Below are positions 1 to 4,896 of a DNA stretch of 27,393 nt, piece after piece (position 1 is the stretch's first letter; the number at the start of each line of letters is the position of its first letter). The position numbers were made by a program, and so were the translations under genes. The stretch spans positions 1-27,393 of the forward strand of contig QULQ01000023.1 of the NCBI GenBank assembly GCA_003490145.1, in the 5' to 3' direction. This DNA comes from Lachnospiraceae bacterium OM04-12BH (GTDB lineage: Bacteria; Bacillota; Clostridia; Lachnospirales; Lachnospiraceae). Below the pieces are notes generated by a model that was given only the letters and a program-made list of their open reading frames with translations, had not been told where the DNA came from and searched no databases.

Positions 1-56
1 TGTCTAATGGTAAGGGTTTTAAAAACTCAAGCTGTCTAATCTATAGGGTACATTTT

Positions 57-143
57 ATACTTTGCAACTTACTCATACTTTGCAACTTTCAAAGTATGAA
101 TAACCCCTTATAAATACTATATTTTTTATCATATTTTGCAACT
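57..143. repeat. Iteron-like repeats downstream of rep (candidate element origin)
   Basis: Two direct copies of ATACTTTGCAACTT lie at 57-70 and 75-88, 18 bp apart. A third, one-mismatch copy (ATATTTTGCAACT) lies at 131-143 and overlaps the rep stop codon. The second copy also takes part in an 8-bp inverted repeat, CATACTTT (74-81) with AAAGTATG (91-98). The stretch between the second and third copies (about 99-130) is strongly AT-rich. In SaPI-type satellites the origin lies next to rep and has iterons beside an AT-rich segment; that comparison is established knowledge, while assigning origin function here is inference. Two copies of TGTCTAAT (1-8 and 33-40) lie just outside. A transcription-related hairpin is the main alternative. 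Confidence 0.45.
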
Positions 144-1224
144 ATTCGGTGTCGCTTGGGGCAGTCGGTTTTATCCAGTAGCATTTTCCTCCAAATCCAT
201 CTTTGTCACTCCTTATATTCAGTTCTTTTCTTGCCCTGTTCAATGTATCATAAGAAAATCCGTTTGCTTCTCCCAGATTGCGTAACTCACTGGCAAGTCG
301 CTTTCCCTCCGGTATATTGTTTAGAAGAAATAGCTTTGCTGCTTCAATCTCTGTATTTTTTCTATGGTCACTATTCCGCAGTGAGTTATACTCATCCATC
401 GATAAATCACTTTCACCATCAATCACTATTCCACCATGATCTGGATCTATATGAAACAGTTTTGTCTTTCCTCTTTGTGAATTACTGCTTTTTTCGTGAC
501 TCATATACTTTTGAAATTCCTCATTCGGAACATTACCAACAGCAAGCATACTTCTTGCAATTCCAGGAATATCCATAGAACCAATGGTCCTTGTTATTGA
601 GGATCCTTTTTCGTTTTTGTTAATATGACACACCAATACAATTGCAACATCGTATTTTTCAGCCAATTGAGCAAGCCTTGTCATCACCGGTCTGGTCTTA
701 TTAGCTGCATTCATTTCAACATTTGCTCCTATGTAAGCTTGAATAGGATCCATTACTACCAAAGCTGGTCGTACCTCCTTTATAATTTCCTCCAACTTTG
801 GATTTTCAAATGATAACTCTGCCTTAGGATCAATCACAGAATATACATTTTTCATATTGGCTCCGCATATTCGCAAACGTTTTTTTATAGTATCACCCAG
901 TCCATCCTCTGCTGTAATGTATATTGTTTTTTCAGGGCACGAATAGAAAGGAGTTACATCAAAAAACTGTTTTCCTGTGCTGACGCACGCCACAGCATAA
1001 CACATTACCCATGTTTTACCGGATCCGGGATTGGCAGAACATAATGTTACTTTTCCCCTCGGAATATAAGGACAATAGAGCCATTTCAAATCCTCTTCTG
1101 CAACATCCTCCATACATATAAGACTTATTGCAGATGCTTCCGCAGTTACAACAATTTTTCTTTCTGCTGCATCAAGCAATTGTTCTGCTGTGTACTGTTG
1201 CAGATAGTCCTCTTTTTCTTCCAT
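142..1224 (-). CDS. RepA-type AAA ATPase / replicative helicase of the integrated element
   Basis: This 360-residue protein has a RecA-fold ATPase core like the RepA/DnaB-related (AAA_25) helicases of plasmids and phage satellites. Walker A is NPGSGKT (residues 65-71). Walker B is LVVMDP with Asp159, and a sensor-like strand LVCHINKNE follows. The last 60 residues, from about AAKLFLLNNIPEGK to the end, look like the winged-helix tail common in this family (basic helix, then a GFGGKCYW motif). The start at 1224 has AAGGA six bases upstream. It is the last gene of a leftward operon and overlaps the end of the preceding ORF by 79 bp. Its likely role is to initiate or drive autonomous replication of the excised element, which fits the iteron-like repeats just past its stop codon. 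The ATPase class is confident; the exact role is inferred. Confidence 0.85.
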   Translation of the reverse strand: MEEKEDYLQQYTAEQLLDAAERKIVVTAEASAISLICMEDVAEEDLKWLYCPYIPRGKVTLCSANPGSGKTWVMCYAVACVSTGKQFFDVTPFYSCPEKTIYITAEDGLGDTIKKRLRICGANMKNVYSVIDPKAELSFENPKLEEIIKEVRPALVVMDPIQAYIGANVEMNAANKTRPVMTRLAQLAEKYDVAIVLVCHINKNEKGSSITRTIGSMDIPGIARSMLAVGNVPNEEFQKYMSHEKSSNSQRGKTKLFHIDPDHGGIVIDGESDLSMDEYNSLRNSDHRKNTEIEAAKLFLLNNIPEGKRLASELRNLGEANGFSYDTLNRARKELNIRSDKDGFGGKCYWIKPTAPSDTE

Positions 1225-1490
1225 TCGTATTCCTTCACCTTCCTTTCATATTCTGTATCAATCTTTCTTGCAATCTCTCTGGCCACTGGCTTCAGCTCCT
1301 GATCACGCTGCCATTCATACAGACTAATCCATATTTGATATACGCACCTGACCCGGTCCCTGCCACGCTTCTCATATTCTGCCAGCACATCTGCAAGAAA
1401 CTGTGGATCATATAGGCTGTTTGCATATATCCTCTTTATGAGCTGCTCTGTAAGATCAGCATCAAAATCAATCCACTCACAATTAAGCAT
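1146..1490 (-). CDS. 114-aa protein of the element operon, function unknown
   Basis: I chose the ATG at 1490 because it has GGGAG at a suitable distance and overlaps the stop of the upstream HTH gene in ATGCTTAA, the usual mark of translational coupling. The frame extends further upstream (to 1535) but only through the end of that gene. The protein is acidic then basic: a helical N-terminal part (LNCEWIDFDADLTEQL) is followed by a charged middle with YEKRGRDRVRCVYQIW and a Lys/Glu-rich tail. I do not recognise the family. The tail from about residue 88 on lies inside the rep start region, a long 79-bp overlap, and is low-complexity (NSTQQNNCLMQQKEK), so the natural C-terminus may have been extended by loss of an earlier stop. 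Small uncharacterised proteins in this slot are common in satellite operons. Confidence 0.65.
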   Translation of the reverse strand: MLNCEWIDFDADLTEQLIKRIYANSLYDPQFLADVLAEYEKRGRDRVRCVYQIWISLYEWQRDQELKPVAREIARKIDTEYERKVKEYEWKKKRTICNSTQQNNCLMQQKEKLL

Positions 1491-1680
1491 TGGCTTCTCC
1501 CTGTGCCAGTCCACCGAAGAACCTCTCATTTGCATAGGCTATAGGCACCTTACCCCGGACGGTCATAAAGCCTTTCTCCTTCAATTCTGCGTTCATCTGC
1601 CGGATATACTCATAGGCCTTGCTTTCTGATACCCCAAGAGCCTCTCCAAGCTCCTTTGCACTGTATGTCTGTCTGCTCAT
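1483..1680 (-). CDS. Excisionase-like helix-turn-helix protein
   Basis: A 65-residue protein opens MSRQTYSAKELGEALG, followed by VSESKAYEYIRQMNAEL. This is the MerR/Xis-type winged HTH, in which the first helix reads a cell of the form S-A-K-E-L-x-x-x-L-G-V-S. The C-terminal wing (GFMTVRGKVPIAYANERFFGG) fits the small excisionase-like proteins of Firmicutes elements. An alternative ATG at 1707 is less likely, because the ATG at 1680 has GGAGGTGAGAGC directly in front. The gene lies 4 bp downstream of the 59-aa ORF, and its stop overlaps the start of the next gene. It probably acts as a recombination directionality factor or a regulator of the operon; the sequence alone does not separate the two. 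Confidence 0.75.
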   Translation of the reverse strand: MSRQTYSAKELGEALGVSESKAYEYIRQMNAELKEKGFMTVRGKVPIAYANERFFGGLAQGEANA

Positions 1681-1684
1681 GCTC

Positions 1685-1864
1685 TCACCTCCCTGTATAC
1701 TTTTCATACTTTTCCATCACTGAATCAGATACACCGCTCTTATACAGCTTTCTGATGTCCGCTATATGCTCGTCTTTAAGCAGTGCAAGACGCTTGATAA
1801 GATCCTTACTTCCGTTTGTACGGCTGTTGCACCTTCCATCCGAATATCTGATTTCGTAGATCAT
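1685..1864 (-). CDS. 59-aa basic protein, function unknown
   Basis: Reading the minus strand from ATG 1864 gives MIYEIRYSDGRCNSRTNGSK, a helical Lys/Leu stretch (DLIKRLALLKDEHIADIRKL), then YKSGVSDSVMEKYEKYTGR and a TGA that sits inside the Shine-Dalgarno of the next gene. The tight packing (4 bp to the next ATG) supports a real gene. Its own ribosome binding site is weak (AAAGGG about 14 bases upstream). The N-terminal I-x-Y-S-D-G-R-x-N-S pattern resembles short element-borne proteins of Clostridia, but I cannot name a function. Confidence 0.6.
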   Translation of the reverse strand: MIYEIRYSDGRCNSRTNGSKDLIKRLALLKDEHIADIRKLYKSGVSDSVMEKYEKYTGR

Positions 1865-1905
1865 GCTTTCATATACCCTTTCTTGCTAAAAAAGTGCCAC
1901 GTAGC

Positions 1906-2085
1906 TTAGCATTTTTCCATTGAAGTATCTTCGGTGGTAAATTCTCCGTCTTTGGGTCTGTGTCCCTCTCTATAGCCGTAAAGGGCACACGTTTTTACAC
2001 TACATAGCCTTACTTCCTTGCTGGATCCACAGCAGCAGTCAAGGCATTTCTTACGTATTGCCTTTACAGGTGTTAGCTTTGCCAT
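1906..2085 (-). CDS. 59-aa cysteine-rich, zinc-finger-like small protein
   Basis: The ORF runs from ATG 2085, with AAGGAG upstream at good spacing, to TAA at 1906. It reads MAKLTPVKAIRKKCLDCCCG, then SSKEVRLCSVKTCALYGYREGHRPKDGE and a short polar tail. Six cysteines before residue 35 (C14, C17, C18, C19, C28, C33) plus His42 suggest a metal-binding knuckle. Proteins with the pattern CLDCCxGS-x-KEVRLC-x(4)-C-x-L-x-x-YR-x-GHRP recur in phages and integrative elements of Lachnospiraceae and their relatives, always small and unassigned. It is the second gene of the leftward operon, after the Cro-like gene. DNA or RNA binding is a reasonable guess, not a demonstrated function. Confidence 0.75.
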   Translation of the reverse strand: MAKLTPVKAIRKKCLDCCCGSSKEVRLCSVKTCALYGYREGHRPKDGEFTTEDTSMEKC

Positions 2086-2107
2086 GCTTTCACTCTCCTT
2101 TCTCTCC

Positions 2108-2124
2108 TACCATACCGCCGCCAG
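2108..2124. repeat. 17-bp direct repeat, copy 1
   Basis: The 17-mer TACCATACCGCCGCCAG here recurs exactly at 3381-3397, in the same orientation. This copy sits between the Cro-like gene and the Cys-rich ORF; the other sits just before the integrase start. The two bound the regulator and toxin module. Both are GC-rich islands in AT-rich surroundings. Confidence 0.7.
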
Positions 2125-2128
2125 GCTC

Positions 2129-2323
2129 TTAATTTGATATGATTTCTGTTACATCAACTTCCAGCGCTTCCGCAACTCTTCCTGCGCAAGCTGGTGTGAC
2201 GACTTGACTGTTAAGAATAACATTCATCCTTGCCCGACTTACACCATAAACATCAGCAAGCTGTATGATTGTCATTTTTTTACGAGCCATTGCAATATCT
2301 ACCTTATCTCTGTCCAGTTTCAT
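2129..2323 (-). CDS. Cro-like HTH regulator (XRE family)
   Basis: This 64-residue protein consists almost entirely of an XRE-type helix-turn-helix. The sequence MARKKMTIIQLADVYGVSRA supplies helices 1-3, RMNVILNSQVVTPACAGRVA the rest, and it ends with the typical ALEVDVTEII. The start at 2323 has an excellent CTAAAGGAGGTGAAAAA leader. It faces away from the CI-like repressor across a 137-bp control region and is the first gene of the leftward operon that ends in rep. By analogy with temperate phages and satellites it is probably the early (Cro-side) regulator that opposes the repressor at 2461. Size, domain and context agree. Confidence 0.85.
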   Translation of the reverse strand: MKLDRDKVDIAMARKKMTIIQLADVYGVSRARMNVILNSQVVTPACAGRVAEALEVDVTEIISN

Positions 2324-2340
2324 TTTTTCACCTCCTTTAG

Positions 2341-2419
2341 AACACCTTTTTGGTGTTTTCTATTGACACATTAACACCGTATTGCTATATTGTCAATAGT
2401 ATATTGCAAAGAAAACACC
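2341..2419. promoter_or_regulatory. Interleaved divergent promoters and operator repeats (genetic switch)
   Basis: The rightward promoter for the CI-like gene is TTGACA (2363-2368), a 17-bp spacer, and TATATT (2386-2391). The leftward promoter has TTGACA on the minus strand (2396-2391), 17 bp, then TAATGT (2373-2368). Each -35 therefore touches or overlaps the other promoter's -10, so polymerase should occupy only one at a time. The two -35s form a perfect 9-bp inverted repeat, CTATTGACA (2360-2368) and TGTCAATAG (2391-2399). AACACC half-sites occur at 2341, 2373 and 2414, with GGTGTT at 2352. They give a palindrome AACACC-N5-GGTGTT (2341-2357) and a 9-bp pair GGTGTTTTC (2352-2360) / GAAAACACC (2411-2419). 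These are probable operators for the two HTH proteins. Confidence 0.75.
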
Positions 2420-2460
2420 AATTTGCTATTATCTTCTTTGTAGATATGGAGGTGGTAACA

Positions 2461-2895
2461 TTGGATTTTTCTGAGAAACTAAAAGCATTAAGAAAAAAAC
2501 ATGGTCATACTCAAAGCACATTAGCTCACTTATTAAACGTATCTCAAAATGCTATTTACAATTGGGAAAATGGGAAACGGGAACCTAATTTAGATACTAT
2601 TTTAAAAATTGCAGATATATATGGTGTTTCTATAAATTATCTAATGGGAATGAGCGATAAGGAAGAAAGTTTATGTGATATGACAACGTTTCATGATGAG
2701 ATAGATGAATATACCCATGAATTAGGGGAATTTCTATATTATAACCCTGAACACAAACAACTATTTGATGCATCAATGGAAGTGAAGCAAGCTGATCTTC
2801 ATTTAGCAACTGAAATGTTAAACCTAATAAATGGGCGATTTATTGAAAAAGATCCCATGAAAGCAACCTCAAAAAAAATGAACCACCAGAGATAG
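2461..2895 (+). CDS. CI-like XRE-family repressor
   Basis: I set the start at the TTG at 2461, because GGAGG (2448-2452) lies eight bases in front. Earlier ATGs in the frame (2350, 2446) fall within the promoters or upstream of that site. The 144-residue product has a classic XRE HTH at about residues 5-60 (LKALRKKHGHTQSTLAHLLN, then VSQNAIYNWENGKREPNLDT and the ending GVSINYLMG), followed by an acidic helical tail. There is no LexA-type S24 peptidase domain, so de-repression would need an antirepressor or another protein, as in satellites, rather than RecA-driven self-cleavage. It is transcribed away from the Cro-like operon and should keep the element silent. Confidence 0.85.
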   Translation: MDFSEKLKALRKKHGHTQSTLAHLLNVSQNAIYNWENGKREPNLDTILKIADIYGVSINYLMGMSDKEESLCDMTTFHDEIDEYTHELGEFLYYNPEHKQLFDASMEVKQADLHLATEMLNLINGRFIEKDPMKATSKKMNHQR

Positions 2896-3053
2896 GTGAC
2901 GATTTTGACCCAACATTTTAGGACGTAACCCAGGCTTACACCCTGTTGAATGGGGCTGACGTGCTCAGATAGCCACTTTACAGACTGCACTGGTAAGTTT
3001 TACCATTGCAGGCAAAAATGCTCTGCAAAGGGCTTCCACGTGCACATTGACAA

Positions 3054-3078
3054 TACTATACTTACCAAGGGAACCGAA
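3054..3078 (+). repeat. 25-bp inverted repeat, toxin-side copy with -10 TATACT
   Basis: Bases 3054-3078 match the reverse complement of 3288-3312 at 23 of 25 positions; both begin TACTATACTTA and end GAACCGAA. This copy contains TATACT (3057-3062), a plausible -10 for the toxin mRNA about 65 bases before its start codon; the matching -35 is poor. The region 2896-3053 before it holds no gene I can support. Confidence 0.7.
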
Positions 3079-3126
3079 GGGGCGATATGTCAGCTGCCGG
3101 ACGTTATACGGAAGGAGCTGGTGCCA

Positions 3127-3213
3127 ATGGTTACATATCAGGATCTGATCCAGTTTGTAATTATGCTTTGCGCTGTTATAACTCTTGTTGTAACTCTTAT
3201 AAAACGTAAATAA
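3127..3213 (+). CDS. 28-aa holin-like hydrophobic toxin (candidate type I toxin)
   Basis: ATG 3127 is preceded by AAGGAG (3112-3117) nine bases away. The 28-residue peptide starts MVTYQDLIQF, has one hydrophobic segment (VIMLCAVITLVVTLI) and ends KRK. This is the pattern of the Firmicutes 'putative holin-like toxin' family (PF16935; TxpA/BsrG-type peptides): a short polar start with Tyr and Asp/Glu, one membrane helix, and a basic tail. Such peptides insert in the membrane and are silenced by antisense RNA. The longer open frame that begins at 2950 has no ribosome binding site and crosses the putative promoter, so I reject it as coding. The TAA is the first base-paired part of the terminator stem. 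Family assignment is by pattern only. Confidence 0.72.
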   Translation: MVTYQDLIQFVIMLCAVITLVVTLIKRK

Positions 3214-3250
3214 GCGCCCTCGCTCTGGTAAAGTAAGGCGCTTATTTATT
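3211..3250. terminator. Bidirectional terminator at the toxin 3' end
   Basis: A perfect 8-bp stem, TAAGCGCC (3211-3218) with GGCGCTTA (3237-3244), encloses an 18-base loop. TTTATT follows on the plus strand, and TTTACGTTTT follows on the minus strand. It can stop both the toxin mRNA and a transcript coming from the right. Confidence 0.75.
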
Positions 3251-3298
3251 ACAATTTACTCTGCCGGCGGCTAGGCTTCATCTAGCTTTCGGTTCTCT
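3211..3298 (-). ncRNA. Candidate antisense RNA antitoxin
   Basis: A minus-strand promoter at 3304-3336 would start an RNA near 3297 that runs leftward and stops at the two-way terminator, giving about 90 nucleotides overlapping the 3' end of the toxin transcript. The predicted RNA has a strong hairpin near its start (GCTAG at 3270-3274 and CTAGC at 3282-3286). The geometry is that of txpA/RatA in Bacillus subtilis (tail-to-tail overlap), which is known; the existence of this RNA is inferred. Confidence 0.45.
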
Positions 3299-3312
3299 TG
3301 TTAAGTATAGTA
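3288..3312 (-). repeat. 25-bp inverted repeat, antisense-side copy
   Basis: This is the reverse-complement partner of 3054-3078 (23 of 25 identical). It includes the -10 and first transcribed bases of the candidate antisense RNA, so both RNAs would carry almost the same 5' end. Confidence 0.7.
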
Positions 3313-3336
3313 TACCACCCTTCCCCCGTTAAGCAA
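3304..3336 (-). promoter_or_regulatory. Promoter for the candidate antisense RNA
   Basis: On the minus strand two overlapping TATACT boxes occur (3314-3309 and 3309-3304). The first has TTGCTT (3336-3331) 16 bp upstream; the second has TTAACG (3332-3327) 17 bp upstream. No gene on this strand lies downstream before the Cro-like gene at 2323, so the promoter most simply serves an RNA. Confidence 0.5.
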
Positions 3337-3380
3337 CAGGAAATCGAAATAATAACATATGCAATTTTATTTTTCTCTTT

Positions 3381-3397
3381 TACCATACCGCCGCCAG
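3381..3397. repeat. 17-bp direct repeat, copy 2
   Basis: Exact copy of the 17-mer at 2108-2124 (TACCATACCGCCGCCAG), ending 22 bp before the integrase ATG. In both places it follows a pyrimidine-rich TCTC/TTTT run. Confidence 0.7.
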
Positions 3398-3419
3398 CAC
3401 ATGGAAAGAGGGAAAACAA

Positions 3420-4508
3420 ATGCCAGTATTTAAGGACGAAGAACGAAATACTTTTTATGTAAAAACCTATTACACCGACTATACCGGTGCCAAAAAGCAG
3501 AAAATGAAGCGTGGCTTTAAGCTGCAGCGGGAAGCCAAGGAGTGGGAACAGGACTTTCTGTCCAAGCAGTCTGCACAACCCTCCATGCCCTTCCGGGTCC
3601 TTGCTGATCTGTATCTAGAGGACAAAAAGGCACACTGTAAGCTGATCACCTACGAAACAAAGAAAAACCGGATAGATACCTGGATCCTGCCATACTTCAA
3701 CAGGCAGCCACTTAATTCTATTGACGCAAAGGACATACGGAAGTGGCAATCTGATCTGAAGGAAGCAACAGGGCAGACTGGAAAGCCCCTTTCTCCCGGA
3801 TATATGCAAAATCTTGTCACAGAATTATCCAGTATTTTCAATTTTGCGATCCGGTTCTATGGCCTGTCTGTAAATCCCTGTGTTATTGCCGGTAATGCCG
3901 TTGGTAAGAAGCAGAAAAGCCTTTCATTCTGGACAAAGGACGAATTTGACCGCTTCATACAGACTTTTGAAAAGGATGATCCATACTATACCGCTTTCCT
4001 GATCCTGTACTTCTGTGGTCTGCGGATCGGTGAATTGGAGGCTCTTACGGTTGCAGATATTGACCTGGAGCAGCATACCCTGTCAGTGAATAAAACATAT
4101 CATCTGATCAACGGGAAAGGCATCACAACCACTCCCAAGACGGCAAAAGCCAACAGGGTTATCCTGCTGCCAAATTTCCTTGTAGCCCGGATCAAAGAGT
4201 ATGAATCCCATATATACCATCCTTTACCAGACGCAAGGCTGTTCCTGCTTTCACATTCTTCCTATGCCAGGACTCTGGAAACCCATACCGAGATCGCCGG
4301 CATTAAACGGATCAGGCTGCATGACATAAGGCACAGCAATGCATCCCTTCTGATCGATATAGGATTTTCTGCTTTGCTGGTATCAGAACGACTGGGGCAC
4401 GAAAGTGTATCAACGACATTGAATATATATTCTCACCTGTTTCCGTCAAAGCAGTCCGATGTAACAGACAAATTACAGCAGATCTGCAAAGGTAATTCAT
4501 ATTTTTAG
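3420..4508 (+). CDS. int: Tyrosine recombinase / site-specific integrase
   Basis: The 362-residue protein is a full-length phage-type integrase. The N-terminal arm-binding domain (about 1-50; FYVKTYYTDYTGAKKQKMKR) is followed by a SAM-like core-binding domain (55-160) and the catalytic domain (165-345). The catalytic residues are visible: Arg202 in CGLRIGELEAL, Lys near 240, His301 and Arg304 in LHDIRHSNASLL, His327 in RLGHES, and Tyr337 in LNIYSHLF. The start at 3420 has AAAGAGGG upstream. The gene ends 62 bp from the 3' end of tRNA-Gly(CCC), as expected for an integrase whose attachment site lies in that tRNA. It should integrate and, with the HTH protein at 1483, excise the element. Nothing suggests inactivation. 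Confidence 0.95.
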   Translation: MPVFKDEERNTFYVKTYYTDYTGAKKQKMKRGFKLQREAKEWEQDFLSKQSAQPSMPFRVLADLYLEDKKAHCKLITYETKKNRIDTWILPYFNRQPLNSIDAKDIRKWQSDLKEATGQTGKPLSPGYMQNLVTELSSIFNFAIRFYGLSVNPCVIAGNAVGKKQKSLSFWTKDEFDRFIQTFEKDDPYYTAFLILYFCGLRIGELEALTVADIDLEQHTLSVNKTYHLINGKGITTTPKTAKANRVILLPNFLVARIKEYESHIYHPLPDARLFLLSHSSYARTLETHTEIAGIKRIRLHDIRHSNASLLIDIGFSALLVSERLGHESVSTTLNIYSHLFPSKQSDVTDKLQQICKGNSYF

Positions 4509-4526
4509 TATCATTTGAGTATCACT

Positions 4527-4566
4527 AAAGCCCGGAAAGTACAATTCTATCATACCTCCGGGCTTT
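4527..4566. terminator. Bidirectional terminator between int and tRNA-Gly
   Basis: A 9-bp perfect stem, AAAGCCCGG (4527-4535) with CCGGGCTTT (4558-4566), has a 22-base loop. T-rich bases follow in both directions. It lies tail-to-tail between the integrase and the tRNA gene. Confidence 0.7.
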
Positions 4567-4570
4567 TAAG

Positions 4571-4600
4571 AGCAGATAACGGGAATCGAACCCGCCTCCC
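4571..4600 (-). other. Probable attachment site (att) in the tRNA-Gly 3' half
   Basis: The integrase gene faces the 3' end of this tRNA, the usual arrangement when the recombination core is the T-arm and acceptor 3' strand. The second copy of this sequence, which would mark the far end of the element, is not present elsewhere in the window. The boundary is therefore inferred, not seen. Confidence 0.35.
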
Positions 4601-4641
4601 CAGCTTGGGAAGCTGGTGTTCTACCGATGAACTATATCTGC
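4571..4641 (-). tRNA. tRNA-Gly (anticodon CCC)
   Basis: The minus strand folds into a 71-nt cloverleaf. The acceptor is GCAGATA/TATCTGC, the anticodon stem is CCAGC/GCTGG with loop TTCCCAA (anticodon CCC, reading GGG), and the T-arm contains GGGTTCGATTCCC. No CCA is encoded. The 3' end faces the integrase. Confidence 0.92.
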
Positions 4642-4804
4642 GGAATATAAAATATTTAAAAACTCATATGCCAGTGCTTCACAATCGTCTGACTTCTCCT
4701 GCACTTGCTATATTATAGCATTATCTCCTTTTTCTGTAAACCGGCAAGCTGCAAATTCCTCATTTCAAATTTTCTCATTCTGGAATGGTTCTTCTCTCCC
4801 TGCA

Positions 4805-4829
4805 ACGGAAGACTATAAAAGTCTTCCGT
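4805..4829. other. Perfect 10-bp hairpin in the tRNA-argS gap
   Basis: ACGGAAGACT (4805-4814) pairs with AGTCTTCCGT (4820-4829) around the loop ATAAA. Neither strand has a U-run after the stem, so it is not a standard terminator. It may be an mRNA-end or processing structure for argS, whose stop lies about 70 bp away. The rest of 4642-4896 shows no gene. Confidence 0.6.
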
Positions 4830-4896
4830 GCGGAAAATTTATCTGTAACTGACTTATACATGGAATGTACCTTCTGTTTCCTCCCTCAGATGTCAC

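Noticed and set aside
2950..3126. N-terminal extension of the toxin ORF (87 residues)
   Set aside because: No binding site at 2950, and it crosses the likely toxin promoter; the AAGGAG at 3112 fits ATG 3127.
3054..3312. A small transposon or MITE with 25-bp inverted ends
   Set aside because: No target-site duplication is visible outside the inverted repeats, and the repeats contain promoter parts that explain them better; not fully excluded.
2108..3397. 17-bp repeats as attachment sites attL/attR
   Set aside because: Both copies lie inside the element and neither matches the tRNA 3' end; the integrase sits outside the interval.
4805..4829. argS intrinsic terminator
   Set aside because: The stem is perfect, but the following bases on the minus strand are TGCAGGGAG, not U-rich.
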